Notes: a model not told the origin generated them from the sequence alone. A DNA stretch of 11,081 nucleotides from Desulfamplus sp. (GCA_015231395.1 JADGBP010000040.1:1-11081); one strand, 5' to 3'; shown: positions 1 to 6,625, counted from the first letter of the stretch. Made by a program: numbers and translations.

Positions 1-63
1 AACTGGATATTTGGAAGCCATGAATTTTAGGTGTTTTTCAAGAGTTCTTGGTATGTAGTCCAT
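1..63 (-). CDS. N-terminus of an AAA/DUF4143-type ATPase (partial)
   Basis: An open frame runs off the left edge. It starts at ATG 61-63 on the minus strand and gives 21 residues, beginning MDYIPRTLEK and ending in ASKYPV. An AGGA ribosome site lies about 7 nt upstream (71-74). The YIPRTLEK start followed by a short helix and a hydrophobic turn is how AAA ATPases of the DUF4143 group typically begin, just before the Walker A strand. In that family the N-terminal part is a P-loop ATPase and the C-terminus is a nuclease-like DUF4143 domain. Neither domain is inside the window, so the call rests on the first 21 residues and the good ribosome site only. A MITE sits immediately upstream and may have changed its expression. 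Confidence 0.5.
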   Translation of the reverse strand, partial: MDYIPRTLEKHLKFMASKYPV

Positions 64-92
64 AATAATATCCTGTTTTTTTAATTTTATTC

Positions 93-198
93 GGCATCCT
101 TCATATCACCCCAAAAGTAGTTTACACTTTTTTTGAGGCACTTCCCTAAAAATGGGGTTCTTGATTCATAAAGTGTAAACTGGCAAATGAAGGATGCC
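93..198. mobile_element. 106-bp MITE with 12-bp TIRs, flanked by an 8-bp TSD
   Basis: The element has perfect 12-bp terminal inverted repeats, GGCATCCTTCAT at 93-104 and its complement at 187-198. It is flanked by the direct repeat TTTTATTC at 85-92 and 199-206, the footprint of an insertion. A second perfect inverted pair lies inside, AGTTTACACTTT at 119-130 and its complement at 170-181, offset differently from each end. It has no coding capacity. An 8-bp duplication plus subterminal TTTACAC motifs fits a non-autonomous derivative of an IS256-like element; ISL3-like is the alternative. The family assignment is inference, while the TIR and TSD are seen directly. It lies 29 bp before the ATPase start at 63, between that gene and its original promoter region. 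Confidence 0.8.
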
Positions 199-225
199 TT
201 TTATTCTATCTAAATATAGTATTTA

Positions 226-316
226 AGCCGTTGGGCTAAAGCCCTCGGCTACCCCATAAAAGAAGCCCGCTTAAGCGGGCTTGGGTATAATTTAGCCCTG
301 AGCTTCAGCTCTGGGC
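226..316. repeat. Cluster of three palindromes (REP/IS200-type candidate)
   Basis: Three hairpins follow one another. The first, 226-250, has AGCCG and GGGCT arms around an AA loop. The second, 263-282, is a perfect 20-bp palindrome AAGCCCGC/GCGGGCTT around TTAA. The third, 295-316, has GCCC-t-GAGCT arms around TC. GGGCT/AGCCC cores recur in the first and third. Such GC-rich palindrome groups in an AT-rich spacer are typical of dispersed REP elements or IS200/IS605 ends. No tyrosine transposase gene is visible. They could also stop transcription from either side, although no good T-tract follows. Confidence 0.55.
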
Positions 317-363
317 GATAAAAAATGCTGCAACTTATTGATATATTATGTATTACATAAAAA

Positions 364-398
364 TGGACAAATTACAAATTTAATTTGAAATTTGTCCA
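364..398 (-). terminator. Intrinsic terminator of the minus-strand operon
   Basis: This is a 35-bp near-perfect palindrome. A 10-bp outer arm (TGGACAAATT), one A-A mismatch and a 6-bp inner arm surround a single T at 381. On the minus strand the stem is followed directly by five T residues (363-359). It starts 31 nt past the stop of the ABC ATPase, so the operon probably ends here. The stem is AT-rich apart from the GGAC/GTCC end. No T-tract follows on the plus strand, so it acts in one direction. Confidence 0.75.
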
Positions 399-429
399 AA
401 AGTAAGGGGCTTAAAATTTTTTTAATGAA

Positions 430-2247
430 TCACCGCAACCCCGAAAAAGCCAGAGCAAACTCATCATCACTTGTATCAGGTGTGAAAACATCAAATAATC
501 TGCCTTCATAAACTACTGCAATCCTGTCACAGATGCGTTTAAGTTCCTCCAACTCTCCTGAACTTATAATAATGGTCATGCCAAATGTTTCATGGGCTTT
601 AACAAGAAGAGTCAATATCGCCTCTTTACCTGCAATATCAATGCCTCTTGTTGGTTCACTCACAAACAAAATATCAGGCTGCATGGTAAGAGCTGCTGCA
701 ATGCACACCTTCTGCTGATTGCCTCCGCTCAACTCTCCTGCTTTTTGGTCAATAGAAGAGCATTTTATATCAAGCTCATCTACAAACTTTTGAGCGTGTT
801 TACGGCAGGCGGTTTTGTCTTGAAACCTCATAAAAGCAGGAATAAACCGTTTTGCACCGTTGGATATTGAGAACATGTTTTTATTCTGCATTGATGCAAA
901 AGTTATGTTGTCCATGATTGAGTGATCCATAAGAAGCCCAAGATTTCGCCTATCTTCAGGTACTAACCAGATATTTTTTTTGATCATCTTCCGAGCCATC
1001 TCTGTTCTCCTGACTCTCTTTTGGTCATATCTCTCATGATCATGGAGAGTTATCTGATCATCATACAGAGTTAGTTTCCCACTTGTAGGATATAGCCCCA
1101 TGATACCAGCACCCAACGCATTCCTTCCGTGTCCTGAAAGTCCTGTTATTCCAAGAATTTCACCTTTATGGACAGTCAAATCAAGACCATTAAGAGCATC
1201 TCCAGGTTTGTCCACTGTAAAATTCGATGTTATTATAATTGATTGACTATGGTTTTTCTCTGCATGAATATTTTTATTAGCAGATAATCTTCTCAATTTT
1301 TTTGTTTTGGCATTAGCAGATAATTTTCTCAATCTTTTTGTTTTGGCAACACTGCCACCCACCATAAGGTGAGAAATTTTATTTAAACTTTTGTCATTAT
1401 TTATATCATTATTGCTTAAACTGCCTGCAACCTCACCACCCCTTAATACCGTTATCCTGTCGCAAAGAGATACAAGCTCTTCAATTCTGTGCGAAACATA
1501 GAGTATTGATGTCCCTCTGTCTGCGATTTTTCTTACAGCACCCATGAACTTCTCTGCCTCTGTTTTATTCAGCACGGCAGTTGGTTCGTCAAGCAGCAGC
1601 AGGGTTAAATCCTGTCGGCTCATCTCTCTGGCAATCTCGATAAACTGCCTTGTACTTACCGATAACGAGCCTGTAACCATATCTTCAGGTATAGAGATGC
1701 CTATTGATTCGAGTATTGAAGAAGCTGTCTGAGTGTTGATTTTTTCGTCTATGCAGGCAAAGTTTTTTCCAAACAGCTTTTCAGTAAATGGAATAATCTT
1801 CTCTCTTGTAAGGGTGATATTTTCTGCAACAGTGAGGGTTGATAAAAGGGCAAATTCTTGATGCACCATGCCAATACCAAGTAACATGGCTTCTTTTGGA
1901 GACGAAAAGTTGAGGAGTCTTTCACTTTCACTCAATGATCTATTTGTAGGAGTTTGAGATTTAACAGGTGATTGATTTTTATTAACAGGCGATTGATTTT
2001 TATTAACAGGTGATTGATCTTTATTAACAGGTGATTGATCTTTATGATCTTTAAAAATAATCTCACCTGAAAAACCGCCTGTTTGATGGATTATTGGCTG
2101 ACCTGAGAGGATATTAAGAAGAGTGCTTTTTCCTGAACCATTCACACCTGCAAGACCATGAATCTCTCCAGGGTGAATGGTCAAGTTTACATTTTTTAAG
2201 GCATGATAATTGCCGTAGGCTTTACTGATATTTTGAAGTTTAAACAA
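430..2247 (-). CDS. Two-domain ABC transporter ATPase, RbsA/nucleoside-transporter type
   Basis: A 605-residue tandem ATPase expected to energise import by the DUF3798 binding protein encoded upstream. NBD1 has Walker A GVNGSGKST (34-42), Q130, a weak signature LSVST (195-199), Walker B ending D220-E221 and H253. NBD2 has a degenerate Walker A (GLSGHGRN, 369-376), a canonical LSGGNQQ (506-512), and a Walker B in which S530 replaces the usual Asp before E531. This asymmetry is normal for RbsA/MglA-like proteins. Two tandem-repeat tracts are inserted: 7-residue units at about 69-97 in the beta-subdomain, and a 12-residue doublet (301-324) in the linker between NBDs. The start is TTG, 2 nt after the upstream stop, with no close ribosome site, so translation is probably coupled. 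No permease gene accompanies it. Substrate unknown. Confidence 0.9.
   Translation of the reverse strand: MFKLQNISKAYGNYHALKNVNLTIHPGEIHGLAGVNGSGKSTLLNILSGQPIIHQTGGFSGEIIFKDHKDQSPVNKDQSPVNKNQSPVNKNQSPVKSQTPTNRSLSESERLLNFSSPKEAMLLGIGMVHQEFALLSTLTVAENITLTREKIIPFTEKLFGKNFACIDEKINTQTASSILESIGISIPEDMVTGSLSVSTRQFIEIAREMSRQDLTLLLLDEPTAVLNKTEAEKFMGAVRKIADRGTSILYVSHRIEELVSLCDRITVLRGGEVAGSLSNNDINNDKSLNKISHLMVGGSVAKTKRLRKLSANAKTKKLRRLSANKNIHAEKNHSQSIIITSNFTVDKPGDALNGLDLTVHKGEILGITGLSGHGRNALGAGIMGLYPTSGKLTLYDDQITLHDHERYDQKRVRRTEMARKMIKKNIWLVPEDRRNLGLLMDHSIMDNITFASMQNKNMFSISNGAKRFIPAFMRFQDKTACRKHAQKFVDELDIKCSSIDQKAGELSGGNQQKVCIAAALTMQPDILFVSEPTRGIDIAGKEAILTLLVKAHETFGMTIIISSGELEELKRICDRIAVVYEGRLFDVFTPDTSDDEFALAFSGLR
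1276..1347 (-). repeat. 36-bp tandem duplication inside the ABC ATPase
   Basis: Two adjacent 36-bp copies (1276-1311 and 1312-1347) differ at two positions. They encode AKTKRLRKLSAN and AKTKKLRRLSAN, residues 301-324, a very basic stretch in the linker between the two nucleotide-binding domains. The reading frame is kept. Confidence 0.9.
1963..2046 (-). repeat. Four 21-bp tandem repeats inside the ABC ATPase
   Basis: AACAGG recurs at exactly 21-bp spacing (1963, 1984, 2005, 2026). The units encode a KDQSPVN/KNQSPVN heptapeptide, residues about 69-97. They fall in the loop between the GEIIF strand and the FSSPKEA segment of the beta-subdomain of NBD1, where relatives usually have only a few residues. 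The unit length keeps the frame. There are no spacers, so this is not a CRISPR. Confidence 0.92.
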
Positions 2248-2249
2248 AA

Positions 2250-3377
2250 TTAATAAAAAACAGAATCCATTATAATAAGAAAATAGTTGTTAAGTTCCGG
2301 TTTCATCTTATCAAAATAGACATCAACACCAGCAACCTTTTTTGCAATGGGTGTAAGATTTTCAATAGTGAGACCTTTAAGTTTGCCATCTATCATCTGC
2401 ATTGCAACCTCAGTTGAGAACTCGGGGAAGAAATAACCAACAGGCACTGGCCAGGTTGAGAGGCGACCTGCACATCCTGCGGCAGCAGCTTTATCTTTTA
2501 TCATAGCATTAATTTTATCAAAATCTCCAGCATTTTGTTGGCTGATCTCAAGCTCCATTGCTGCTGGAAAACCTTGTGTTGGTGTTGGGCAACATTGCTC
2601 TGCCATTATAAATTTTAGCTCTAATGCTTTTGAAATAATAACATCCTGCATTGGGCAATTTGTCCCAAATATACAGGTATCTTTTCCATATTTAGCAATC
2701 TGACGTGGAATATCTTCCTGAAGAAACTGAAGCATTGGAGTTGCACCAGCACCTGTTGTTGGATCAGGTGTATTTAAGTCAACAAATTTCATTCCAAGAC
2801 GTTCAGAAGTCTCTTTCATCATATCGCGTCTTTTGGCAAGTACCTCTTTTGCCATGTGTGTTGGAAATGAGTAGTGGATAAATGTTTTAGCACCCATTTT
2901 TTGGGCTTTTTCAGGTATTGTAATGCCTCGTTTTATCCAATTGGTATCAAGGCAGAGATCAATATATTTTGCCATCATATCTGGATCATCCCAAATTGGT
3001 GCTGTGATTACAACTATATCTGGTCTTTTCTGCTTAATTTTCTGGATTGCTGGCAAAATCCCAGAATAACCAGCACAAATTATTATCGCCTTTATATCTT
3101 TCTGATCACCAAGACTCAATATCTGGGTGATGGCTGTCTCCTGCTCATCCTGAAAGTTTTCTGGTAGCGAAAGATGTTTAATCATTCCAGGGTATTTTTC
3201 AGATACCCTTACAGCTCCCCTGAACTCATCCTCACTTGCAGAGAGAGTTGGGGTTACAATACCTATTCTGTAAGGCTTGGCTGAATCTGCAGCATGAGTT
3301 TTTTGTGCAAACTGGAATGAAAAAAAACAAGTCATAATAAAAAATAGTAGTGCTGATCGTGTAAATACTTTCTTCAT
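2250..3377 (-). CDS. DUF3798-family periplasmic substrate-binding protein
   Basis: A 375-residue secreted protein. The signal peptide has KK at 2-3, a hydrophobic core (9-24) and probable cleavage after THA (27-29). No lipobox is evident. The mature part begins PYRIGIVTPTLS, a typical first strand of a periplasmic-binding fold. It then shows features I associate with DUF3798: FIHYSFPTHM (167-176 region), DPTTGAGATP (205-214), a Cys-bearing GTNCPMQ (238-244) and EQCCPTPTQGFP (260-271). The ligand is unknown. Six Cys remain in the mature chain. ATG at 3375-3377 has a strong AAGGAG (3383-3388) 5 nt away. It lies 76 nt after the reductase gene and 2 nt before the ATPase, so it is the middle gene of the operon. 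The family name is recalled, not searched. Confidence 0.85.
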   Translation of the reverse strand: MKKVFTRSALLFFIMTCFFSFQFAQKTHAADSAKPYRIGIVTPTLSASEDEFRGAVRVSEKYPGMIKHLSLPENFQDEQETAITQILSLGDQKDIKAIIICAGYSGILPAIQKIKQKRPDIVVITAPIWDDPDMMAKYIDLCLDTNWIKRGITIPEKAQKMGAKTFIHYSFPTHMAKEVLAKRRDMMKETSERLGMKFVDLNTPDPTTGAGATPMLQFLQEDIPRQIAKYGKDTCIFGTNCPMQDVIISKALELKFIMAEQCCPTPTQGFPAAMELEISQQNAGDFDKINAMIKDKAAAAGCAGRLSTWPVPVGYFFPEFSTEVAMQMIDGKLKGLTIENLTPIAKKVAGVDVYFDKMKPELNNYFLIIMDSVFY

Positions 3378-3453
3378 TTTTTCTCCTTAATTATTTTTTT
3401 GTTATTCTTTACTACAAAATACTAAACTGTAGAAACTTAGGGCTGTTGTGTCT

Positions 3454-4674
3454 CTACTTTAACATCTCCAAAAACGCCTCGATTCTGGTTTCAAGCTGTC
3501 CCAAATCATTTTGTGAATAGTCAGTCTTAATTTTTAGATATGGGCGGTCAAATCTCTGGTTTACAGCCTCCTGAATCTGAAAAGATTCAACATTGTAGGT
3601 GTGACAGCCGTCCCATATAAGTTCAACAACCCCATCAACTCTATATTCATCTATTATATTTCCGATTAAATCTTGACGTTTTGTATTTGGTGTCATGCAG
3701 GCACAGGCAATTTTAAGAGAGCCTTCTGCCAATGCCCGAATTGGATCAATAGTTTCGTCAATTAATTTACCAACAGATTTCAAACCGCCACAGGTTTCCA
3801 TTGCCACTACAACTCCGCCAAGATTTTCAATAAGATGCAGCACCTTTTTATTAGTGCTTGGGCAGCCTGTTAGTAAAATTTTGGGTCGTTTTGCCATATT
3901 GTCTAAAAAATCATTTTTTTTAATAATGGAAACGGGGCTATCACTGAACAACACTTTTTGATTAGATTTTGTGTTATTTGAAGATGAATATGCACGATCT
4001 TTAATCATCTCAATAGCCTTTTCCATATCGGAAATTCTATTTTCTATATCAATCTCAAATCCACCACTACCTATGATATTATCAAGTTCTAATCCATAAA
4101 CCAATGGAATATCGCCTGTATTGAGCTTAAATACTGCTTCTATTGTGCTGCGAAGTCTATTGTACAGCTTGATTTGATTTTTAAGATTTGATTCTGTGAT
4201 GGAATTGCCTGTTTTCTCTTCCAAAAGAGAGGCGGCTTTACGAAGTTCATTTTCCCAATAATCAATACTTTCAGAGGTGCCTGCTGTCTGAGGTAGCTGC
4301 AAAAGATGAAGAGGTTTGATTCGGTTTAAAAGCTCAAACATCTTTTTTTTGCCGTCACAAGTGGCATCTGCAAGTAAAAAATCTGTCATGTGAAAGTAAG
4401 GGCAGGAGTCCGCGACTGCATGACCATAACTGGATTTGATGAGTGGACAGAGATTGGCAGGCAGATGGGCTTCAGCAGCCTGAAAAGGCTCTTCACTTCC
4501 AGAGCATAAAGCTACTGGAATAGCACCAGCAGCAGCGATTAACTCTCTTGGTGTAAAAGCACAGTATATTCCGACAATTTTAGTACCAAGAGAGCTTTTT
4601 TCAACTGTCCGGGCATAAATATCCTCTTCAATTTCTTTTGTGTAGGTGCTATTGAATAACTGGTATGGAAGCAT
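3454..4674 (-). CDS. Double-cubane-cluster anaerobic reductase (2-hydroxyacyl-CoA dehydratase family, YjiM-like)
   Basis: A 406-residue relative of HgdB, benzoyl-CoA reductase subunits, E. coli YjiM and the double-cubane protein DCCP. These take low-potential electrons from an ATP-dependent activase to reduce difficult substrates. Family landmarks are YCAFTPREL (C38), LCPLIKSSYG (C76), CDGKKKMFELL (C106), TGCPS (C271), METCGG (C295), CACMTPN (C324, C326), GCHTYNVES (C357) and the C-terminal TDYSQNDLGQLETRIEAF. Cysteines among these should hold the Fe-S cluster. Length matches YjiM-type single-subunit members rather than the two-subunit dehydratases. Its ATG (4672-4674) lacks a clear ribosome site. 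It is first in the minus operon, behind a TTGACA promoter. The divergent activase at 5684 is the likely electron donor. The substrate cannot be read from sequence. Confidence 0.92.
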   Translation of the reverse strand: MLPYQLFNSTYTKEIEEDIYARTVEKSSLGTKIVGIYCAFTPRELIAAAGAIPVALCSGSEEPFQAAEAHLPANLCPLIKSSYGHAVADSCPYFHMTDFLLADATCDGKKKMFELLNRIKPLHLLQLPQTAGTSESIDYWENELRKAASLLEEKTGNSITESNLKNQIKLYNRLRSTIEAVFKLNTGDIPLVYGLELDNIIGSGGFEIDIENRISDMEKAIEMIKDRAYSSSNNTKSNQKVLFSDSPVSIIKKNDFLDNMAKRPKILLTGCPSTNKKVLHLIENLGGVVVAMETCGGLKSVGKLIDETIDPIRALAEGSLKIACACMTPNTKRQDLIGNIIDEYRVDGVVELIWDGCHTYNVESFQIQEAVNQRFDRPYLKIKTDYSQNDLGQLETRIEAFLEMLK

Positions 4675-4736
4675 TTTTTTGATTCGCCTAAATTGAAATC
4701 AGTTCAATAAAAAAGTTAAAATAAAAAAAATGTGAA

Positions 4737-4765
4737 TAGATACGTTTCTCTAATTCGAATGTCAA
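4737..4765 (-). promoter_or_regulatory. Candidate sigma70 promoter of the reductase operon
   Basis: On the minus strand a perfect TTGACA -35 (4760-4765) is followed, after 17 nt, by TATCTA (4737-4742) as a modest -10. It would start RNA near 4730 and leave a leader of about 55 nt before the ATG at 4674. The -35 overlaps the end of a 13-bp inverted repeat, so a repressor or activator could act here. Confidence 0.5.
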
Positions 4766-4814
4766 ATTGATAATTGCTATGCTTTTGAGTTTTCATAATG
4801 AAATTATCAATTTG
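4763..4814. promoter_or_regulatory. 13-bp inverted repeat in the divergent promoter region
   Basis: Perfect arms CAAATTGATAATT (4763-4775) and its complement (4802-4814) are separated by 26 bp. The left arm shares three bases with the -35 of the minus promoter. A CATAAT (4794-4799) inside the spacer could serve as a -10 for the plus-strand genes. A dimeric operator controlling both directions is an inference. A plus-strand hairpin followed by a T-rich run (from about 4824) is the other reading. Confidence 0.45.
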
Positions 4815-4888
4815 CATCTTAACTCTTTTTTTTCTATTTCTTTTATTTTCTGAATTTACGTGTCTTTTTTTCAACTCTAAACTAAACG

Positions 4889-4950
4889 TTCATGGTCAAA
4901 TTGGAATCAGTCCACCCCCGACCATGAAAAAACAAATGTGTTTTTATGGT
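4889..4950 (+). promoter_or_regulatory. Competing hairpins in the leader of the TudS-like gene
   Basis: TTCATGGTC (4889-4897) is complementary to GACCATGAA (4920-4928). The second segment can instead pair downstream, ACCAT plus AAAAAC with GTTTTT plus ATGGT (4921-4950), so the two hairpins exclude each other. The same CGACCATG recurs at 5002-5009 over the start codon of the next gene, so 4891-4897 could also mask that start. This may be an RNA switch. Whether the segment is transcribed is not known. Confidence 0.35.
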
Positions 4951-5006
4951 AACGGCAAGGTAAATATGTATAGATTGATTAATACAAATATAAAAAGGAG
5001 ACGACC

Positions 5007-5537
5007 ATGCAAAGAAGTGGAAAAGTAGTTGTGGTATCCCATTGTCTGTTAAATGCCAATGCAAAGGTCAAACCTCTCGCACTCTATCCAGGTGTGCTTT
5101 GTGCAGCATTGAACAGCTTTATCCAAAATGGATTTGGTTTAATTCAGTTACCCTGTCCTGAAACCAGTTATCTTGGCATAAACCGTTGGGGCATGTCCAA
5201 AGAGCAGTATGACCATCCTAATTTTAGGCAACATTGCCGGAATATCCTGATACATACAGTAAACCAGATAGAAGCATTATCTGTTTCAGGATGTGAAATA
5301 ACCTGTGTGATTGGTGTTGACGGCAGCCCGAGCTGTGGTGTCAACCTGACATCGTCAGGACTTACAGGAGGGGTAATCAAAACTTTTGAAGATATTGAAC
5401 CACAGATTAAAAAATCAGGATCAGTTAAAGGCAGCGGGGTATTTATGGAAGAATTAAAGGCAATGCTTCAAAAACGCAATATTTCATTGCCCTTTAAAGC
5501 GGTGGATGAACACCATCCTGAGAACCTGATTGATTGA
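5007..5537 (+). CDS. TudS/DUF523-related putative desulfidase (CD3072-like)
   Basis: A 176-residue soluble protein resembling TudS thiouracil desulfurase and DUF523 proteins. These hold a [4Fe-4S] cluster on three Cys and use the free iron to take sulfur from a thio-substrate. The expected pattern is present: VSHCLL (C13), LPCPE (C50, with E52 next to it) and GSPSCG (C110). Further Cys at 32, 77, 96 and 100 are not part of the standard triad. The first motif lacks the CRYDG segment of classic DUF523, matching the TudS-related CD3072-type subgroup as I recall it. ATG at 5007 has AAGGAG (4995-5000) 6 nt away. It is divergent from the reductase operon and 146 bp ahead of the activase. The substrate is unknown; desulfidase activity is inferred from the family. 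Confidence 0.8.
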   Translation: MQRSGKVVVVSHCLLNANAKVKPLALYPGVLCAALNSFIQNGFGLIQLPCPETSYLGINRWGMSKEQYDHPNFRQHCRNILIHTVNQIEALSVSGCEITCVIGVDGSPSCGVNLTSSGLTGGVIKTFEDIEPQIKKSGSVKGSGVFMEELKAMLQKRNISLPFKAVDEHHPENLID

Positions 5538-5683
5538 TTTTTGTAACGGTTTGAACCATATTGCAGAAATGGCTCAAAGCTATAAAACAGACGGAGTTAT
5601 TCATTACGGCTTGCAGTTTTGCCAGCCATATATTATGGAGTCAATTCCAGTCGAAAACTGTGAACGGAACAGGATTTAAAAAA

Positions 5684-6529
5684 ATGAATTACGCAGGTAT
5701 TGATATTGGATCTCGCACCATTGAAATTGTTGTGGTAAATGATTCTGGTGAGATAATTTGTAGTCTTGAATCAGACACAGGATTTGATCCAATAGCAGAA
5801 TCTCGTAAGCTGCTTGATCAGATTGACAATAAAGGCATTAAATATGAGCGTATCATGGCTACTGGTTATGGTCGCACCCTGTTTGAGGTTGCATACGAAA
5901 GTGCGAGTAATGCAAATGATAACGTCATAAAACCATTCTCCGCCACAGCAGAGATTCGCACCGTAACAGAGATTAAAGCTCATGCACGTGGTGTAGTTGC
6001 CTTTTTTCCTCATGCCTCAACGATACTTGATATTGGAGGGCAAGATAGCAAAACAATTGCCCTGAATGAAACCGGCAGGGTGAAAAAATTTGAAATGAAT
6101 GATCGATGTGCAGCCGGAACCGGCAAATTTTTAGAGATTATGGCGAAAACTCTTGGATTTACTATTGATGAGTTTGGCAAAGAGGCACTTTTTGCCAAAA
6201 ACGATTTGACTATTAATAGCATGTGCACAGTGTTTGCAGAATCAGAAGTAACCTCGCTGATTGCAAAAGGTTCGGATCGCCGTGAAATTGCAAAAGGCGT
6301 TCATATCAGTGTTATGAAACGGGCAGCAGGCATGATAAACCGTGTCAGGACAGAAAGAGGTATTTTTACAGAAAGAGATGATTTCATTGTTTTTACAGGC
6401 GGTGTGGCAAAGAACCAGTGTATGGTAAAACTGCTTTCTAAAAAACTTGGCTGTGATATTTTAGTGCCAGATAATCCGCAGATGATCGGGGCGTTTGGTG
6501 CAGCCCTGATTGCTTCCGAGCAACTATGA
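5684..6529 (+). CDS. Acyl-CoA dehydratase activase / reductase activator (HgdC, YjiL, BadF family)
   Basis: A 281-residue ASKHA-fold ATPase, active as a dimer bridged by one [4Fe-4S] cluster. It injects electrons into a partner dehydratase or reductase using ATP. Landmarks are the phosphate-1 loop GIDIGSRT (5-12), ATGYGR (59-64), EIKAHARG (96-103, the helix contacting the partner), DIGGQDSK (116-123), the cluster ligands C142 (NDRCAAGTG) and C181 (SMCTVFAESEV), and FTGGVAKN (237-244). I chose ATG 5684, with AGGA at 5671-5674, because MNYAGIDIGS is the usual start. An in-frame TTG at 5561 would add 41 residues unlike the family. It probably shares transcription with the TudS-like gene. Its natural partner here is the reductase at 3454-4674; no second dehydratase subunit is nearby. 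Confidence 0.93.
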   Translation: MNYAGIDIGSRTIEIVVVNDSGEIICSLESDTGFDPIAESRKLLDQIDNKGIKYERIMATGYGRTLFEVAYESASNANDNVIKPFSATAEIRTVTEIKAHARGVVAFFPHASTILDIGGQDSKTIALNETGRVKKFEMNDRCAAGTGKFLEIMAKTLGFTIDEFGKEALFAKNDLTINSMCTVFAESEVTSLIAKGSDRREIAKGVHISVMKRAAGMINRVRTERGIFTERDDFIVFTGGVAKNQCMVKLLSKKLGCDILVPDNPQMIGAFGAALIASEQL

Positions 6530-6531
6530 AT

Positions 6532-6619
6532 GAGGGGTTTGGTTAATTCTTCCGATGCTTCAAAAACTCAGCCGAATAATTAACTAAACCACCTCAAATA
6601 ACCCTGAAATAGGTGGTTT
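6532..6619 (+). promoter_or_regulatory. Two mutually exclusive hairpins after the activase
   Basis: Segment 6532-6548 pairs with 6578-6595, about 17 bp with one G-U pair and a bulged A. Segment 6586-6594 (AAACCACCT) pairs with 6611-6619. The shared segment means only one can form. There is no clear T-tract, so termination at the end of the activase gene or an attenuator-like role ahead of lspA are both possible. Confidence 0.4.
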
Positions 6620-6625
6620 GAGTTC

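Noticed and set aside
1963..2046. CRISPR-like direct repeats
   Set aside because: Units are contiguous without spacers, in frame and coding.
4798..5028. A 76-codon plus-strand ORF with a hydrophobic N-terminus in the divergent spacer
   Set aside because: It overlaps the well-supported start of the TudS-like gene, has no ribosome site, and its hydrophobic look comes from a T-rich DNA run.
5561..5683. A TTG-started 41-residue extension of the activase
   Set aside because: The family begins at MNYAGIDIGS; ATG 5684 has a ribosome site and the extension resembles no domain.
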